Assembly (NCBI RefSeq): GCF_024166365.1
Contig: NC_064825.1
Coordinates: forward strand, 103,058,480 to 103,122,479
Direction of reading: 5' to 3'
Origin: Elephas maximus indicus
Lineage: Eukaryota > Chordata > Mammalia > Proboscidea > Elephantidae
DNA: 64,000 nt
This document shows positions 25,701-40,700 of this stretch, piece after piece; the first letter of the stretch is position 1, and every line of letters begins with the position of its first letter. The translations under genes and the position numbers were made by a program. The notes under the pieces are model-generated. The model ran no database searches, was not told where the DNA came from, and worked only from the letters and a program-made list of their open reading frames with translations.

Positions 25701-28700
25701 GATAGAAAATGTTTTCATTTTCATTGGATTCTATGAATTTCTTTATTTCATCCTTAATGTCTTCTACAACCCAGCCGTTTTTGAGCAGGGTATTTTTCAG
25801 TTTCCAAGAGTTTGATTTCTTGTCCCTGCTTTTTGTGTTATTGATTTCTACTTTTATGGCCTTATGGTCAGAGAAGATGCTTTGTAATATTTCGATGTTT
25901 TGGATTCTGCTAAGGCTTGCTTTATGACCTAATATGTGGTCTACACTAGAGAATGTTCCATGTGCACTAGAAAAGAAAGTATACTTGGCTGCTATCGGGT
26001 GGAGTGTTATGTATATATCTATGAGGTCAAGTTGGTTGATTGTGGCGTTTAGATCTTCCGTGTCTTTATCAAACATCTTTCTGGATGTCCTGTCCTTCAC
26101 TGAAAGTGGTGTGTTGAAGTCTCCTACTATAATTGTGGAGCTGTCTCACTTTTCAATGCTGTCAGAGTTTATGTATCTTGAAGCCCTGTCAGTGGGTACA
26201 TAAATATTTAATATGGTTATATCCTCCTGGTATATTGTCCCTTTAATCATTATACAGTGTTCTTCTTTTTCCTTTGTGGTGGATTTAACTTTAAAGTCTA
26301 TTTTGTTGGAAATTAATACTGCCACTTCTGGTCTTTTTTGATTGTTGTTTGTTTGATATGTATTTTTTCCATCCTTTGCGTTTTAGTTTGTGTCTCTAAG
26401 TCTAATGTGCGTCTCTTGTAGGCAGCATATAGGTGGATCGTGTGTTTTTATCCAATCTGCCACTCTCTGTCTCTTTATTGGTGCTGCTAGTCCATTTACA
26501 TTCAGCATTAATTATAGATAGGTATGAGTTTTTTTTTTTTTTATGAGTTCAGTGCTGTCATTTTGATGTCTTTTTTTGTGTGTTGTTTAGTTTTTTTCCC
26601 ACTTAATTTTTTCTGCTGAGTAGTTTATCTTTTTAAATTGTCTTTTTCTCTTATTTGTTGCTGTTGATTTTGTTTCTGCTGAGTCCCTGTTTTTTTCTTG
26701 TATTTTATTTTGATGAGTAGGTTAGTCTCCTTTGTGGTTACCTTACTATTTATCCCTATTTTTCTAAGTTGAAACCTAACTTTTATTTCTTTATATCGCC
26801 TTGTCTTGCTCTCCACATGAAAGATCTATGACATTTCTTAGTCCCTCTTTATTGTTTTAATGTTGTCTTCTTTTACACAATAACATCGCTGTTTCCCTGT
26901 TTTTAGCATTTTTTTATCTTGATTTATTTTTTTGATTTCCCTGTCTGAGTTGACCTCTGATTGCTCTGTACAGTGTTCTAGACTTGGGTTGATACCTGAT
27001 ATTTTTGATCTTCTAACCAAAGAACTCCCTTTAGTATTTCTTGTAGTTTTGGTTTGTTTTCTTACAAATTCCCTAAACTTCTGTTTATCTGGAAATGTCC
27101 TAATTTCACCTTCATATTTGAGAGACAGCTTTGCTGGATATATGATTCTTGGCTGGAATTTTTTTCCTTCAGTGCTTTATATAAGTTATCCCATTGCCTT
27201 TTGGCCTGCATGGTTTCTGCCGTGTAGTCCGCGTGTATTCTCATTGACTCTCCTTTGTAGGTGACTTTTCATTTATCCCTAGCTGCTCTTAAAATTCTCT
27301 CTTTATCTTTGGTTTTGGCAAGTACGATTATATGTCTTGATGACTTTTTAAAAAAATCTACCTTATGTGGAGTTCGATGAGCATCTCAGATAGGTTATCT
27401 TCTCATTTTTCACAATATCAGGGAAGTTTTCTGCCAACAAATCTTCAACAATTCTCCCTGCATTTTCTGTTGTCCCTCCCTGTTCTGGTACTCCAATCAC
27501 TTGTAGGTTATTTCTCTTGATAGAATTCCACATGATTCTTAAGGTTTCTTCATTTTTTAAAACTCTTTTATCTGATTTTTCTTCAAACATATTGGCACCA
27601 AGTGCTTTATCTTCAAGCTCACCAATTCAGCCTTCCACTTGCTCAATTCTACTCTTCTGACCTTCTATTGAGTTGTCTAATTCTGTAATTTTATTGTTAA
27701 TCTTCTGAATTTCTGATTGCAGTCTCTCTATGGATCCTTGCAGCTTATTAAATTTTTCAGTATGTTCTTGAACAACCTTTTAAATTTCTTCAATTACTTT
27801 ATCTGTGTGTTTCTTGGCTTGTTCTGTGTATTGCCTGATCTCCTGCCTAATCTCATTCTTGATGTCTTGAAGAGTTCTGTATATTAATCTTTTGAATTCT
27901 GCATCTGGGAATTCCAGGAAAGAATCTTCATCCAGAAGATTCACTGATTCTTTGTTTTGAGAGCTTGTTGAAGCAATCATGGTCTGTTTCCTTATGTGAC
28001 TTGATATTGACTGTTGTCTCCAAGCCATCTATAAGTTATTGTATTAGTTTATCTTTGCTTACTGTATCCTGGCTTATTGCGCCTTGTATTGTTTTGATAT
28101 GCCCAAATGGGTTGCGTGAGTAAGCTAGCCTGATTATTCTTGCCTTTGAAGCTCTTAACATCCCGTCACCAGATGGCTGGAGGTGTCATCAGGTGTATCA
28201 GTCTAGGAGTCCATTCACTTTTCTTGTATGAATTCAGCTCAGGTGTCCAGGTAGCTCATCATCAAGTGTGTGATACAGGCTCTGTCCTACAGTCTTAGAG
28301 GGGCAGGGGTGATTGGTGTAGGTACGGGCATCTGGTTGTAGCAGGGGGGCTGAGAACTGTCCCCCGAGTGTCTGTGAGGAAAGCATGTTCCTATTCCCTA
28401 AAGCATACAGGTGGGTGGGTTCTGCAGATGGACGTTTGGCACCCAATGGTTTTGGCTGTAAGGACTGGGAAGTACCAGATATCCTTGGGCCCCTGTCGCG
28501 GGTGGCTGGGTGATCTGAGTGGAGCCACCAGTCCTCATGCCCCTGATGTGGGTAGGTGAGGACCCTATTTAATAGGCGAGTGGTGTCAAATATCAAACAC
28601 CCACTTCTCCACCACACAGCTGAAACAGCTGCAGTCTGACAACAAGGGCCTATTTTCCCGAAATAGGCCCATGCAGGATCATGCAGTGGGGAATGGTATT

Positions 28701-31700
28701 CAAAGTCCATGGACCATTTATACCTGGACAGGAGCCACTTCTGTCTTGAGCTCCCCTGTTAGTGGAGCTGGCAAATTATCTTTTTCCTCAGTTGTGAATT
28801 TATTCCTACTCCAAGGCTGGGAGGATGGCTCAGGGTGCTTAACAGGGCCTATCTCAAGCTTAGGGTAATCAACAGCCACTGAAGGTGGCTTGGGAGCTGA
28901 GGGCATGTTAAAATACATGCAAGTACTTAGCTTTTGCAGAGAGCGCTGTTCTCCTCTGGTTCTGGACGTGTGAGTAGGGTGTGCAGCTGGCTGCTTCTCC
29001 CTGAGGAAACTGCTGCTGAATGCTACTACCAGCCCGCCACAGCTGTTCCTGGGAATGGTGCCTGAGGGATCCTGGAGATTCAGGTCCGGCAACTCCTCTT
29101 TGCTTCTGAACTGTCTCTCCCTCCCCATTCCGCTCAGTCCGTTTTCTAACTTTGCCTTTGATGTTCAGGGCTCCTACCTCGTCATAAAAACAATCGTTTC
29201 ACTTGTTTCTTTGGGTCTTTGTTGTAGGAGGGATCGCAGGAAGCATCTGGCTATTTTTCCATCTTGGCCCCACCCCCTCTTCTTATTTTTAATAGCTACA
29301 CTTGACAGACTCAATAGTGTGATGTGGTTTTAGTTTGCTTTTCTCTAATGACTAATGATGTTACACATCTTTTCATGTCCTTATTAGCTATTTGTAGATT
29401 TCCTTTGGTAAAATGTCTACTCAAATCTTTTGTCCATTTTTAATTGAGTTGTTCATCTTCTCATTATGGATTCTGGGTACAAGTCCTTAACCAAACATAT
29501 GATTTGTAAATATTTTCTTCCAGTCTGTGGGCTGTCTTTTTCCTTTTTTTAAATGGTCTCTTTTGAAGAACAAAAGTTTTAAATTTAGATTAAGTCCAAT
29601 ATATCAATTTTTTCTTTTATGGATCAGGCTTTTGTTGTATCTAAGAACTCTTTGTCTAACCCAAAATGATGAAATTTTCTCCAATGTTTTCTTCTAAACA
29701 TTTTATAATTTCTGCTCTTACATTTAGGTCTATGATCTGTTTTGAATTAATTTTTGTATGTGTTGTGAAGTAAAGGTCTAAATTAATCCTTTTACCTATA
29801 GAAATCCAATTTCCTACCACCATCTGTGGAAAAGAATATTCTTTCCTCATTAAATTGCCTTGGCGCCTTTGTTGGAAGTCAACAGACTATGAAAGCAAAG
29901 GTTTATTTCTGGATTAATTCTGTTCCATAGATCTATACGTACATCCTATGCCACCTCAACACTGTCGTGTGGCTTTTATAAAAAGTGTCATAGTAAGTGT
30001 TAAAATTGGGAAGTGTGAGTCCTCCAACTTTTTTTTATCCTTTGCAAGATATTTTTGACTATTCTGGGCCCTCTGATTTCCATAAAAATTTTAGAATCGG
30101 CTTGTCAATTTCTGCAAAAAAGGCCTGATGGAGTCTTGATAAGGATTATGTTGAGTCTATAGATAAATTTGGGAAGCACTGCCATCTTAAGAATACTGAG
30201 TCTTCCAATTCATGATTACAGACTATCTCTCCATTTATCTAGATCTTTTAAAACTTCTCTCAACAGTATTTTATAGTTCTCAGAGTACAAATGTTGGTAT
30301 TCCTTTGTTGTTAAATTTATTTCTGTGTGTTTTATTCTTTTTGATACTATTGGAAATGGAAATGTGATTGTTCATTGCTGGTGTATAGAAACAACTGATT
30401 TTTGTGTGTTGATTATGTACCCTGAAATTTTGCTGAATTCATTTATAATCCTTTTTATTCCTTATAAGGTCAGTAGTTATGTCTCCCCTTTTATTATTGA
30501 TTTCAGTTATTTTTTTTTTTGTCAGTCTAGCTAAAGTTTGGCAGTTTTGTGATCTCTTCAAAGAAATCAACTTTTGGTCTTGCTGATTCTATTGTTTTTC
30601 TATTCTCTATTTTGTTTATCACCATTATAATATTATTTCCATTTTTCTGCTAGCTTTGGGTTTAGTTTGTTCAAGTCCCATGAACTAGAAGATTTTGAGA
30701 TCTTTTTTCTTTATTAACGTAGGCATTTCAGTTATAAATTCCCCCCTGGGAACTGCTTTTGCTGTTTTTGGTACGTTGTGTTTTCATTCGTCTCAAAGTA
30801 TCTTCTAATTTTCCTTGTGATTTCTTCTTTGACCCAATGGTTTTTGAAGAGTATGTTATTTAATTTCCGCATATTTGTGAATTTTCACTTTTCCTTCTGT
30901 TACTGATTTCTAGCTTCATTCCATTGTAAACGGAGAAGATACTTTGTATGAGTTTAACCTTTTAAATTTATGGAGACTTGTTTTGTGGCCTAACATATAG
31001 CCTATTTCAGAGAATAATTCACGTGCACTTGAGAAGCATGTGTATTCTGTTGTTGTTGGGTTGAGTGTTCCATATATGTCTGCTAGATGTAGTTGGTTTA
31101 TCATTTTTCTCAAGCCCTCTATCTTGTTCTCATTTCCTTGTTGATCTTCTGTCCATATGTCCTCTTTATTACTGAAAATAGTGTATTTAAGTTTCCAACT
31201 ACTACTATAGAATTATCTCTCTGTTCAGTTCTGTCAGTGTGCTTTATGTATGTTGGGGCTTTGTTTTTTGGTGCATACAAGTTTATAGTTGTTATATCTT
31301 CTTGACAAACGGATACTTTTATCAATATATAGTGACCTTTTTTTGTCTCTTGTAACAATTTTTTACTTAAAGTCCATTTCGTCTGATATTAGTATACAGC
31401 TAATCCAGCTCTCCTGTGGTTACCTGCATAAAATATCCTTTTCTACCTTTTCACTTTCAACTTAGTGTCTGTGCATCTAGTGTAAATCTCTTATAGACAA
31501 CATATAGTTGGATCATGTCTTTCAATTCACTCACGCAGTCTCTGCTTTTAATTGGAGAGTTTAGACTATTTAATATAATTATTAATAAGGAAGGATTTAC
31601 CTCTGCCGTTTTGCTATTTCTTTTTTGTATGTCGTATCTTTTTTGTTTCTCACTTCCTCCAACAGTGCTTTTTGTGTGTGTGTTAGGTTGATTCCCTCCT

Positions 31701-34700
31701 TTCATTTTCAGTGCATTTTTAAGGAATTTTCTCAGTAGCTTTGATGGGGGTTATAATTAACATCTTAAATTTATAACAATCTAGAGTTTAAACTCATTAT
31801 CAACTTAGCTTCAATATCATATAGTAACTCTGCAGTTCCATCCTCCCCTTATCGTTACAAACTACATCTTTATACACTGTGTCTGTTAACATAAATTTAT
31901 AATTATTTCTACATTTTTCTTGATTTTCAGATATTAAACCAATCTTGTTTTCCCAGTATAAATCACTTTTTATATGTTACTGCATTAGGTCTGATAATAC
32001 TTTGTTTAGGATTTTTGTATCTGTATCAGGAATAATATTGGTCTGGAGTTTTCTTTCCTTGTGAAGTCTTTGTGTCACTGGTAACAAAGCAATACTGGCC
32101 TCATAAAAAGAATGAAGAAATGTTTCCTCCCCTTTTGTTTTTGAATTTTATGAAGAATTGGTATTATTCCACCTTTAAATGTTTGATAGAATTCACCAGT
32201 CAAGCCCTCTGGGCCTGGATTTCCTTTGCAGGAAGACTTTAGATTATTAATTCAAAAAAAATTTTTTTTTTTTTGTTAGATTCTATTCAGATCTTCTATT
32301 TCTTCTTGAGTTGGTTTTGGTAATTTGTGTCTTTTTAGCAATTTGTCCATTTCATCTTGCTATTGTTGGCATGAAATTGTTCATGACAATACCTTACAAT
32401 TCTTTTGATTTCTGTAGGGTTGGTGGTTATATCCCTTCTTTCATTCCTGATTTTAATAATTTGTGCCCCCTCTCCTTCTTCTTGGTTGGTCTAAAGTTTT
32501 GTCAATTTTGTAGATATTTCCAAAGAAACAACTTTCAGTTTCATTTCCTTTATTATTTTTGTTTTTTATTTCAATGACTTTCATACTTATCTTTATTATT
32601 TCCTTCTGCTTGTTTCAGGTTTAGTTTGTTCTTATTCTAGTTTAATTAGGGTAGATGCTTAGGTAATTGATTTGAGATCTTCTCTTCAAACTGCAATGCA
32701 ATTGGTTTCTCTTTATAAATGGCCTTTTTGACCCCGGTTTTGTAGTTCTGCCAAGATGGTTTGCTAGGCCACAATCTTGCAAAGGGACTAGACACTTTAC
32801 TATGCAAACTCCTGTGGGAATTGGTTGATTACTATGCAAACTAGGTGACTGTGGCCTACCTAAGAAATTGGTCAGTTTTGCCACCCTGCTAGGCTTAAAA
32901 GGACCAGTATCAGAGAGGTTGAGGAAGGACCTCATTACCATCAAGAAAGAAGGGCTGGGACATACTTAAGTGGAAAAACATACCTTGCTCATGGATAGGA
33001 AGACTTAACATAGTAAAAATGTCTATTCTACCAAAAGCCATCTATACATTTAACGCACTTCCGATCCAAATTCCAATGTCATATTTTAAGGGGATAGAGA
33101 AACAAATCACCAATTTCATATGGAAGGGAAAGAAGCCCCGGATAAGCAAAGCACTACTGAAAAAGAAGAAGAAAGTGGGAGGCCTCACTTTACCTGACTT
33201 CAGAACCTATTACACAGCCACAGTAGTCAAAACAGCCTGGTACTGGTACAACAACAGGCACATAGACCAATGGAACAGAATTGAGAACCCAGACATAGAT
33301 CCATCCACGTATGAGCAGCTGATATTTGACAAAGGACCAGTGTCAATTAATTGGGGAAAAGATAGCCTTTTTAACAAATGGTGCTGGCAGAACTGGATAT
33401 CCATTTGCAAAAAAATGAGACAGGACCCATACCTCACACCATGCACAAAAACTAACTCCAAGTGGATCAAAGACCTAAACATAAAGACTAAAACGATAAA
33501 GATCATGGAAAAAAAATTGGGACAACCCTAGGAGCCCTAATACAAGGTATAAACAGAATACAAAATATTACCAAAAATGATGAAGAGAAACCAGATAACT
33601 GGGAGCTCCTAAAAATCAAACACCTATGCTCATCTAAAGACTTCACCAAAAGAGTAAAAAGACCACCTACAGATTGGGAAAGAATTTTCAGCTATGACAT
33701 CTCCGACCAGCACCTGATCTCTAAAATCTACATGATTCTGTCAAAACTCAACCACAAAAAGACAAACAACCCAATCAAGAAGTGGGCAAAGGATATGAAC
33801 ACACATTTCACTAAAGAAGATATTCAGGCAGCCAACAGATACATGAGAAAATGCTCTCGATCATTAGCCATTAGAGAAATGCAAATTAAAACTACGATGA
33901 GATTCCATCTCACACCAGCAAGGCTGGCATTAATCCAAAAAACACAAAAAAATAAATGTTGGAGAGGCTGCGGAGAGATTGGAACTCCTATACACTGCTG
34001 GTGGGAATGTAAAATGGTACAACCACTTTGGAAATCTATCTGGTGTTATCTTAAACAGTTAGAAATAGAACTACCATACAACCCAGAAATCCCACTCCTG
34101 GGAATATACCCTAGAGATACAAGAGCCTTCATACAAACAGATATATGCACACCCATGTTTATTGCAGCTCTGTTTACAATAGCAAAAAGCTGGAAGCAAC
34201 CAAGGTGTCCATCAACGGATGAATGGCTAAATAAATTGTGGTATATTCACACAATGGAATACTACACATCGATAAAGAACAGTGACGAATCTCTGAAACA
34301 TTTCATAACATGGAGGAACCTGGAAGGCATTATGCTGAGCGAAATTAGTCAGAGGCAAAAAGACAAACGTTGTATAAGACCACTATTATAAGATCTTGAG
34401 AAATAGTAAACCTGAGAACACATACTTTTGTGGTTACGAGGGGGGGAGAGAGGGAGGGTGGGAGAGGGTTTTTTTATGGATTAATCAGTAGATAAGAACT
34501 GCTTTAGGTGAAGGGAAAGACAACACTCAATACATGGAAGGTCAGCTCAATTGGACTGGACCAAAAGCAGAGAAGTTTCCGGGATAAAATGAATGCTTCA
34601 AAGGTCAGCGGAGCAGGGGCGGGGGTCTGGGGAACATGGTTTGTGGGGACTTCTAAGTCAATTGGAAAAATAATTCTATTATGAAAACATTCTGCATCCC

Positions 34701-37700
34701 ACTTTGAAATGTGGCGTCTGGGGTCTTAAACGCTAACAAGCGGCCATCTAAGATGCATCAATTGGTCTCAACCCACCTGGAGCAAAGGAAAATGAAGAAC
34801 ACCAAGGCCACACGACAACTAAGAGCCCAAGAGACAGAAAGGGCCACATGAACCAGAGACCTACATCACCCTGAGACCAGAAGAACTAGTTGGTGCCCCG
34901 CCACAATAGATGACTGCCCTGACAGGGAGCACAACAGAGAACCCCTGAGGGAGCAGGAGATCAGTGGGATGCAGACCCCAAATTCTCATAAAAAGACCAA
35001 ACTTAATGGTCTGACTGAGACTAGAGGAATCCCGGCGGCCATGCTCCCCAGACCTTCTGTTGGCACAGGACAGGAACCATCCCCGAAGACAACTCATCAG
35101 ACATGAAAGGGACTGGTCAGTGGGTGGGAGAGAGACGCTGATGGAGAGTGAGCTAATTATATCAGGTGGACACTTGAGATTGTGTTGGCCACTCTTGTCT
35201 GGAGGGGGGATGGGAGGATAGAGAGAGAGGGAAGCCGGCAAAATTGTCAAGAAAGGAGAGACTGAAAGGGCTGACTCAAGAGGGGGAGAGCAAGTGGGAG
35301 TAGGGAGTGAGATGTATGTAAACTTATATGTGACAGACTGATTGGATTTGTAAACGTTCACTTGAAGCTTAATAAAAGTTATTTGAAAAAAAAGAAAGAA
35401 GGGCTGGGAGCACACTGCATCTTTTGGATCCAGGATCCCTGCAGTGAGAACCTTCTATACCCAGGAGACAGAGCTGTAACACTGAAGACGGCATGAGATG
35501 GTGCAAGACAGGAGATGACTGCAGTGGGCTTGCCGACCCATGGAACTAGAGAGCTGAGCATCATCAGGCAGGAGGCTTGCTGGTGGAGTTGGGTGCCTCT
35601 GGGCACTCAATGGCAGAGCTGAAAGAGCTGTGGCACTTGCCCAAGTGGGGCTTGGCAGCAGAGGCCAGGCCTGAGAGGGGCAGCCTGTGGGCACAGCTCA
35701 GAAGGAGCTGAGAGCTGTCTTGACTGGAAGCTGTCCTGATTACAAAGCTGTCCTGAGTTGTTCTTGTTACTTCCAAATTGATCCTGATCCTGAGCTGTAA
35801 AATGTTGCTTCCCTGATAAACCACAAAGTTGTGATTATGATCTGTGTGGCAACTGCAATGAATGATCTAACACGGCAGTGAAGTAGAGAGAATGCTGTGG
35901 GGAGGACAGCTGGTGTGGGAATTGGTAAAAAGGTTGGAGAGCGGTGGTATGTCTGACCTCCATCTCGCAGGAATGCTCTGGGCTGATGCTGATTCTCATC
36001 TCTCCTCCCGAAATCAGAGGACTTCAAATGCCACTAGATTACACAAACATGGGCATTTAAAGCCATAAAATTCCCCTGTAGTGCTTTGACTGTATCCCAT
36101 AAATTTTGATACGTTGTAATTTTATTTTCATTCATTCAAAATATTTTCTAACACATCTTGTGACTTCTTCTTTAACCCATGCATGATTTAGAAATGTGTT
36201 GTATAATTTCCAAGTATTTGTGGTTCTTCCAGATTTCATTTTGTTGATTTCTAATTTAATTTTTTTGTGATCAGAGAACATATTTTATATGATTTAAATC
36301 CATTTAAATTCATTAATACTTGATTTATGGCCTAGCATATGGTCTATCCTGGGGAATCTTCCATATACCCATGACAAGAATATGTATCTTTTTGTTATTG
36401 GGTTCAGTGTAGTCGATACTTTTAAAAAAGCCAGGATTTTATACCTAGAGAGCCTGAAACTTACTGCAGGAAACCACCAAGTAAATGACAATTATATACA
36501 CATACAACAAAGTAGTCAGTAATGTAAGTGCAGAAGGTGGAGAAAAGAAAAACAAGCTCCCCTATCCAACATCTCATTTTCAGGCAGGTGAACAAAGGAG
36601 AAGCTGTGAGATGGACTTAGAACTATTAAGAAAAATATACTGTCATTTTTAAAAGCTGCTAAAATTTTAAAGCTGACTGGTCGTGAATATCAGGGCCCTC
36701 ACTTAGTTTGGTCTGGAAAAGATAGTTTGTTACTAAACTACAAATTTTTGCATTACTTTTATCATAGAAAATACACTTATAACTTTGTCATGATTATTCA
36801 GTGTAACAACAATACCTGAATCTAACTGATAGACGACTGTGCCTTTTTCCTCTCCTACAATTTCTGGTACCTTTTCATTCCCTGTAGATTGATAGAAATA
36901 TTCCGGTTGAGGTGGAACCCACTCTGAAAGAAGACAAAAAAAGTGCATGAGATAAGAAATAGAAAAGGTACTTTATTAGAACTGATTCAAATTAAAATAA
37001 TAATTATTCAAATGGCTACTTTGGTTGAGTCAAACCAAATTCTCACCCTGAGTTTCTAGTTTGTTTATAAACTATAATTATGTCTTGCTTCTTTTCCTAA
37101 AGACTATAAGGAAATTTTTAACAAAAAACACATACAGTGAAATAATCAACTTTAAATAGAAGACTGAAGTATAAGAGCAGGAAAAAAATGACTAAATATA
37201 TGCCAACAGAAAAGTCAATACAGTTGCTTCAATAGCTTTTTAAAATTTAGCCAAGTTTCCTTAAAGTCAGGGTAACATGATCAGCTACATATTTTTTTCT
37301 TACTTCAGAGGAGCAAGTATGTCAATTGTTTCAGAATAAACAAGGCTTTCTCATTAGCAATGAATTCCAAAAGTAATTTCTCATATGGGGTTGGGCAATT
37401 TCTCAGTATCATTGTAAGTACAGCAGCCACCGACGAAAGTGACCAAAAAAAAAAAAAAAAACAAAACTCATTGCCATCAAGTCGATTCCGACCCATAGCA
37501 ACCCTATAGGACACAGCAGAACTGCCCCACAGGGTTTCCAAGGAGCACCTGGTGGATTCACACCGCTGACCTTTTGGTTAGCAGCCATGGCGGTTAACCA
37601 CTACGCCACCAGGGTTTCTGATGAAAGTGAAGGGCATATAAAGATGTAATTCAGTAAAAGGATGATGCTAATTTCTTGGAATAGGGAGTGATGAGGCTTT

Positions 37701-40700
37701 GAAAATTCAATTTAAAAAGTAAGGTACTTGTTATTAAGTTTCCTTGGGGAAAAAAAAAATTGCTTTCCCATTTTCATGGAATCCAGACTTTCTGGTCACT
37801 GAGGCTAGATGACTCCCAAAACTATTGCCTGAGATAGTCTTTAAGCCTTAAACTGAAACTATCTCCTGAAGTCATCTTTTAACCAAACAACAGTTTAGCT
37901 TAACTAATGAAGAATGTCTGCCTTGAGCATTGTGCTCTTTTAAAAAAATTATCTCTATGGGATCAAACTGACAACAGTAACTCAAAAAATCAGATGGAAT
38001 GCTTAGGGGGCGGTAAGTTTATCTTACTGGTGATGGAATCATGAAAAAGGAAAGGAAGAATGGTTGCACAACTTGAAGAATGTAATCAATGTCACTGATG
38101 TGAATGCAGGAACTGTATTTTTTTACAAAAAAAAAAAAATTTTTTTTTTACTTTTCTAAATATCTAGGGGTTTAGTGGATTCCTACCACAATAACTTAAA
38201 TATCAAATTCCAGTGTTTCACTTTTTTCTCCTTTCCTTGCCTATACCCTTGGTTAAAAAAAACCAACCAAACCTGCTGCTGTTGAGTTGATTCCGACTCA
38301 TAGCGACCCTACAGGACAGAGCAGAACTGCTCCATAGGGTTTTCAAATAGTGCCCAGTCCCAAATCCTCACAGGAATTCTCTGTCTTGGTCTAATATCCA
38401 CTCGTTTCCACTACTTACATATACACATATAAAAAGAACCAAACCCATTGCCAAAGAGTCAATTCCAACTCACAGCAATGCAACAGGACAGAGCAGAATT
38501 GCCCCACAGGGTTTCCAAGGCTGTAAATCTTTACAGAAGCAGACTGCTGCATCTTTCTCTCGTGCAGCAGCTTGTGGGTTTGAACCACTGACCCTTCGGT
38601 TAGCAGCCAAGCACTTAACCACTGCACCCCCAGGGCTCCTATTGCTATCTTATATAGGGAATAGCAAAATCCTATTGTCTAGCCAGATCATCTTGGACTT
38701 CTATTAAAAACTGTATGGGGTAGGGGCAAATGATCTTAGGATTCACCAGCCTTTTGCCAACTCGGCATGCCCTACATGTTTCCGAACACCCCAACCAGTT
38801 TTGTCCCCATTGAGCCCTTTCCTGTATTTTCAGCATTACCTCTTGTCTTTTATGCCCTATACTCTATGGTTTCCCCAACACACCATGGGGCTTCTCTAAC
38901 TGGAATACTTTTCTTTGACCTTCCTCAACTGGATCACTTCTAACTCAACCTTTACATCTCAGATTATATGCCAACTCCTCTTGGAAACCCTCTCTGATCT
39001 CCCAGGTTGGGTAGGTGTTCCCAGAGTCCAAACTGTATGCAATTACCTGGCTATATCTTTACTTTCCCTACAAGTCTGTGAGCTCTGGTAACTCCATTTT
39101 GTTCATCATTATATCTCTAGCACCAAGTACTATACTTAGCATATGATAAATGCTTAAAAATATTTATTAACTATTATAAAAGTAGAGTTAGAAAATACGA
39201 AACATCCAGTTGTTTATTTAGCACAGTCTAAAGCAGAGACACAACGTTTGGTGAGACACAAGCGTTTCAGTAATTAGAGAAGTCCCCACTTTTTAATGCA
39301 ATTTACTCTTGTAAATGCTTCATAAAATGAATGTTAAAGATTGTGCTTATACCAGGAGCTCATCAATATGACCAGCAATGTCATAAGAATCCACTATTCC
39401 TGTAAAAAACTCCAATAAACTTGAGTTATAATTAAAAACAGTAAAAATTATGTTGTAAACCCAAGTCTGGCATATATGGTCTTCACCAATTATACCAAAA
39501 AAAAAAGCTGATAAAAATACAGCTCTTACAAAATTCATTAAAGCATATTAATATTGAGATGGGAATAATCTAGAAAACAAATGTAAGTACATATTTTGGT
39601 CTCTAGGAAAGTATTGTCACATTCCAATAAACTCAGAAGTATTCCAGTTTACACATCGGTCTCTTGGATTTTGGCAAAAGTGTATCATTTCCCAAGAGCT
39701 TAATCATTTCATGGTGAGCTAATGCACGCTGACTCTCTCTTGCCTTATACTTCAGCATGCAGCACTTACAAATCTAAGGTCTTGTAATAGAGTCAGAAAA
39801 GCAAGAACACCACACATAATTCACATTACCAATATGACGAACATTTTCTTTGATGACCTCACATTCTATTGGCCATCTTGGAGCCAGCAGTGGCCCACTG
39901 CTAGAAAAGAGTGCAAAGAGATCTCGGGGTTCTCGAAGACGTGGGTTTATGTCACCCAAGTCATCATAAAGAAGCTGTCTGCTCCTAAGAAGTGGTGAAT
40001 TCCACATAAGCGAATCTGCAAAAGCAAAAGGGAAGGAGTAAAAATACCTCCTTTTCCTCCTTGAGCATTTTACTGCTCAACTATAGAAACTAAGCAACTT
40101 CAAGCACTGTATTAAAATATTGGCACAGGTGTGCAATTCTATAACATGTTTCTCCTTCAAGAGGGAGATTTAGTCCAGGATAACATATTTAAAATTATAA
40201 AATGTTAAATTAAATTTCTGCACGCTCTATTAAATATTTAAATGTAAAGCCTTAGAATAAGATAGAAGAAGCTTTTTTGTTTTTAAAGTTAATAGGTCCA
40301 AGATATTACAAAAGTGTGTCACAAATAAATACAAAGTTACTAAATGTATTTTATTGTTTTTGTTAAGAGATGCAAAAATGGGAACTTTCAATTAACCCAT
40401 TAGCATTTTGAAAAGGTACATAAAATGTTAGTAACTACACTTAAACAACCTACAAATTAAAATTCAGGTCAATAACGTAACTATTCAAAGCCCAGAGAGA
40501 CATAAAACCAAGAGGATGGAAAGGGGGAGCAGAGAGAAAAGAAAAGTAGCAAATGAGAGGGAAGAACTGTTCTCTGGGAAAGAAAGAATGAGACAAAAGG
40601 GAGGAGAAGACTTTCAGGGCAAAAAAAAAGAAAGGAAATGAGGGGGGAAAGGAAAGGCTCAAGGTCCCTCAGTGGCCATCAGGTGTGAGTCCCAGGGCCT

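Larger units (their letters stand above)
21432..29278 (-). mobile_element. full-length but degenerate L1
   Basis: The 5' end at 29278 reads ggggtggggccaagatgg, the canonical L1 start; the 5'UTR extends to about 28030. ORF1 remnant follows at about 27020-28028, ORF2 remnant about 22700-26512, 3'UTR to 21432. Two SINE sequences interrupt the 3'UTR. Many stops and frameshifts; sense orientation to AGBL2 in intron 5. Confidence 0.93.
32684..36042. repeat. unidentified LTR-like element (about 0.93 kb without the inner L1)
   Basis: Non-L1 sequence interrupts the old L1: left L1 text stops near 32683 (tttgagatcttctctt) and resumes near 36043 (ggcatttaaagccataaaat). The insert holds ggcttaaaaggaccagtatc agagagg (TATA-like) and is itself split by an L1 at 32961-35391. 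cttcaaa at 32684-32690 and 36022-36028 may be a flanking duplication. Family not recognised. Confidence 0.5.
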
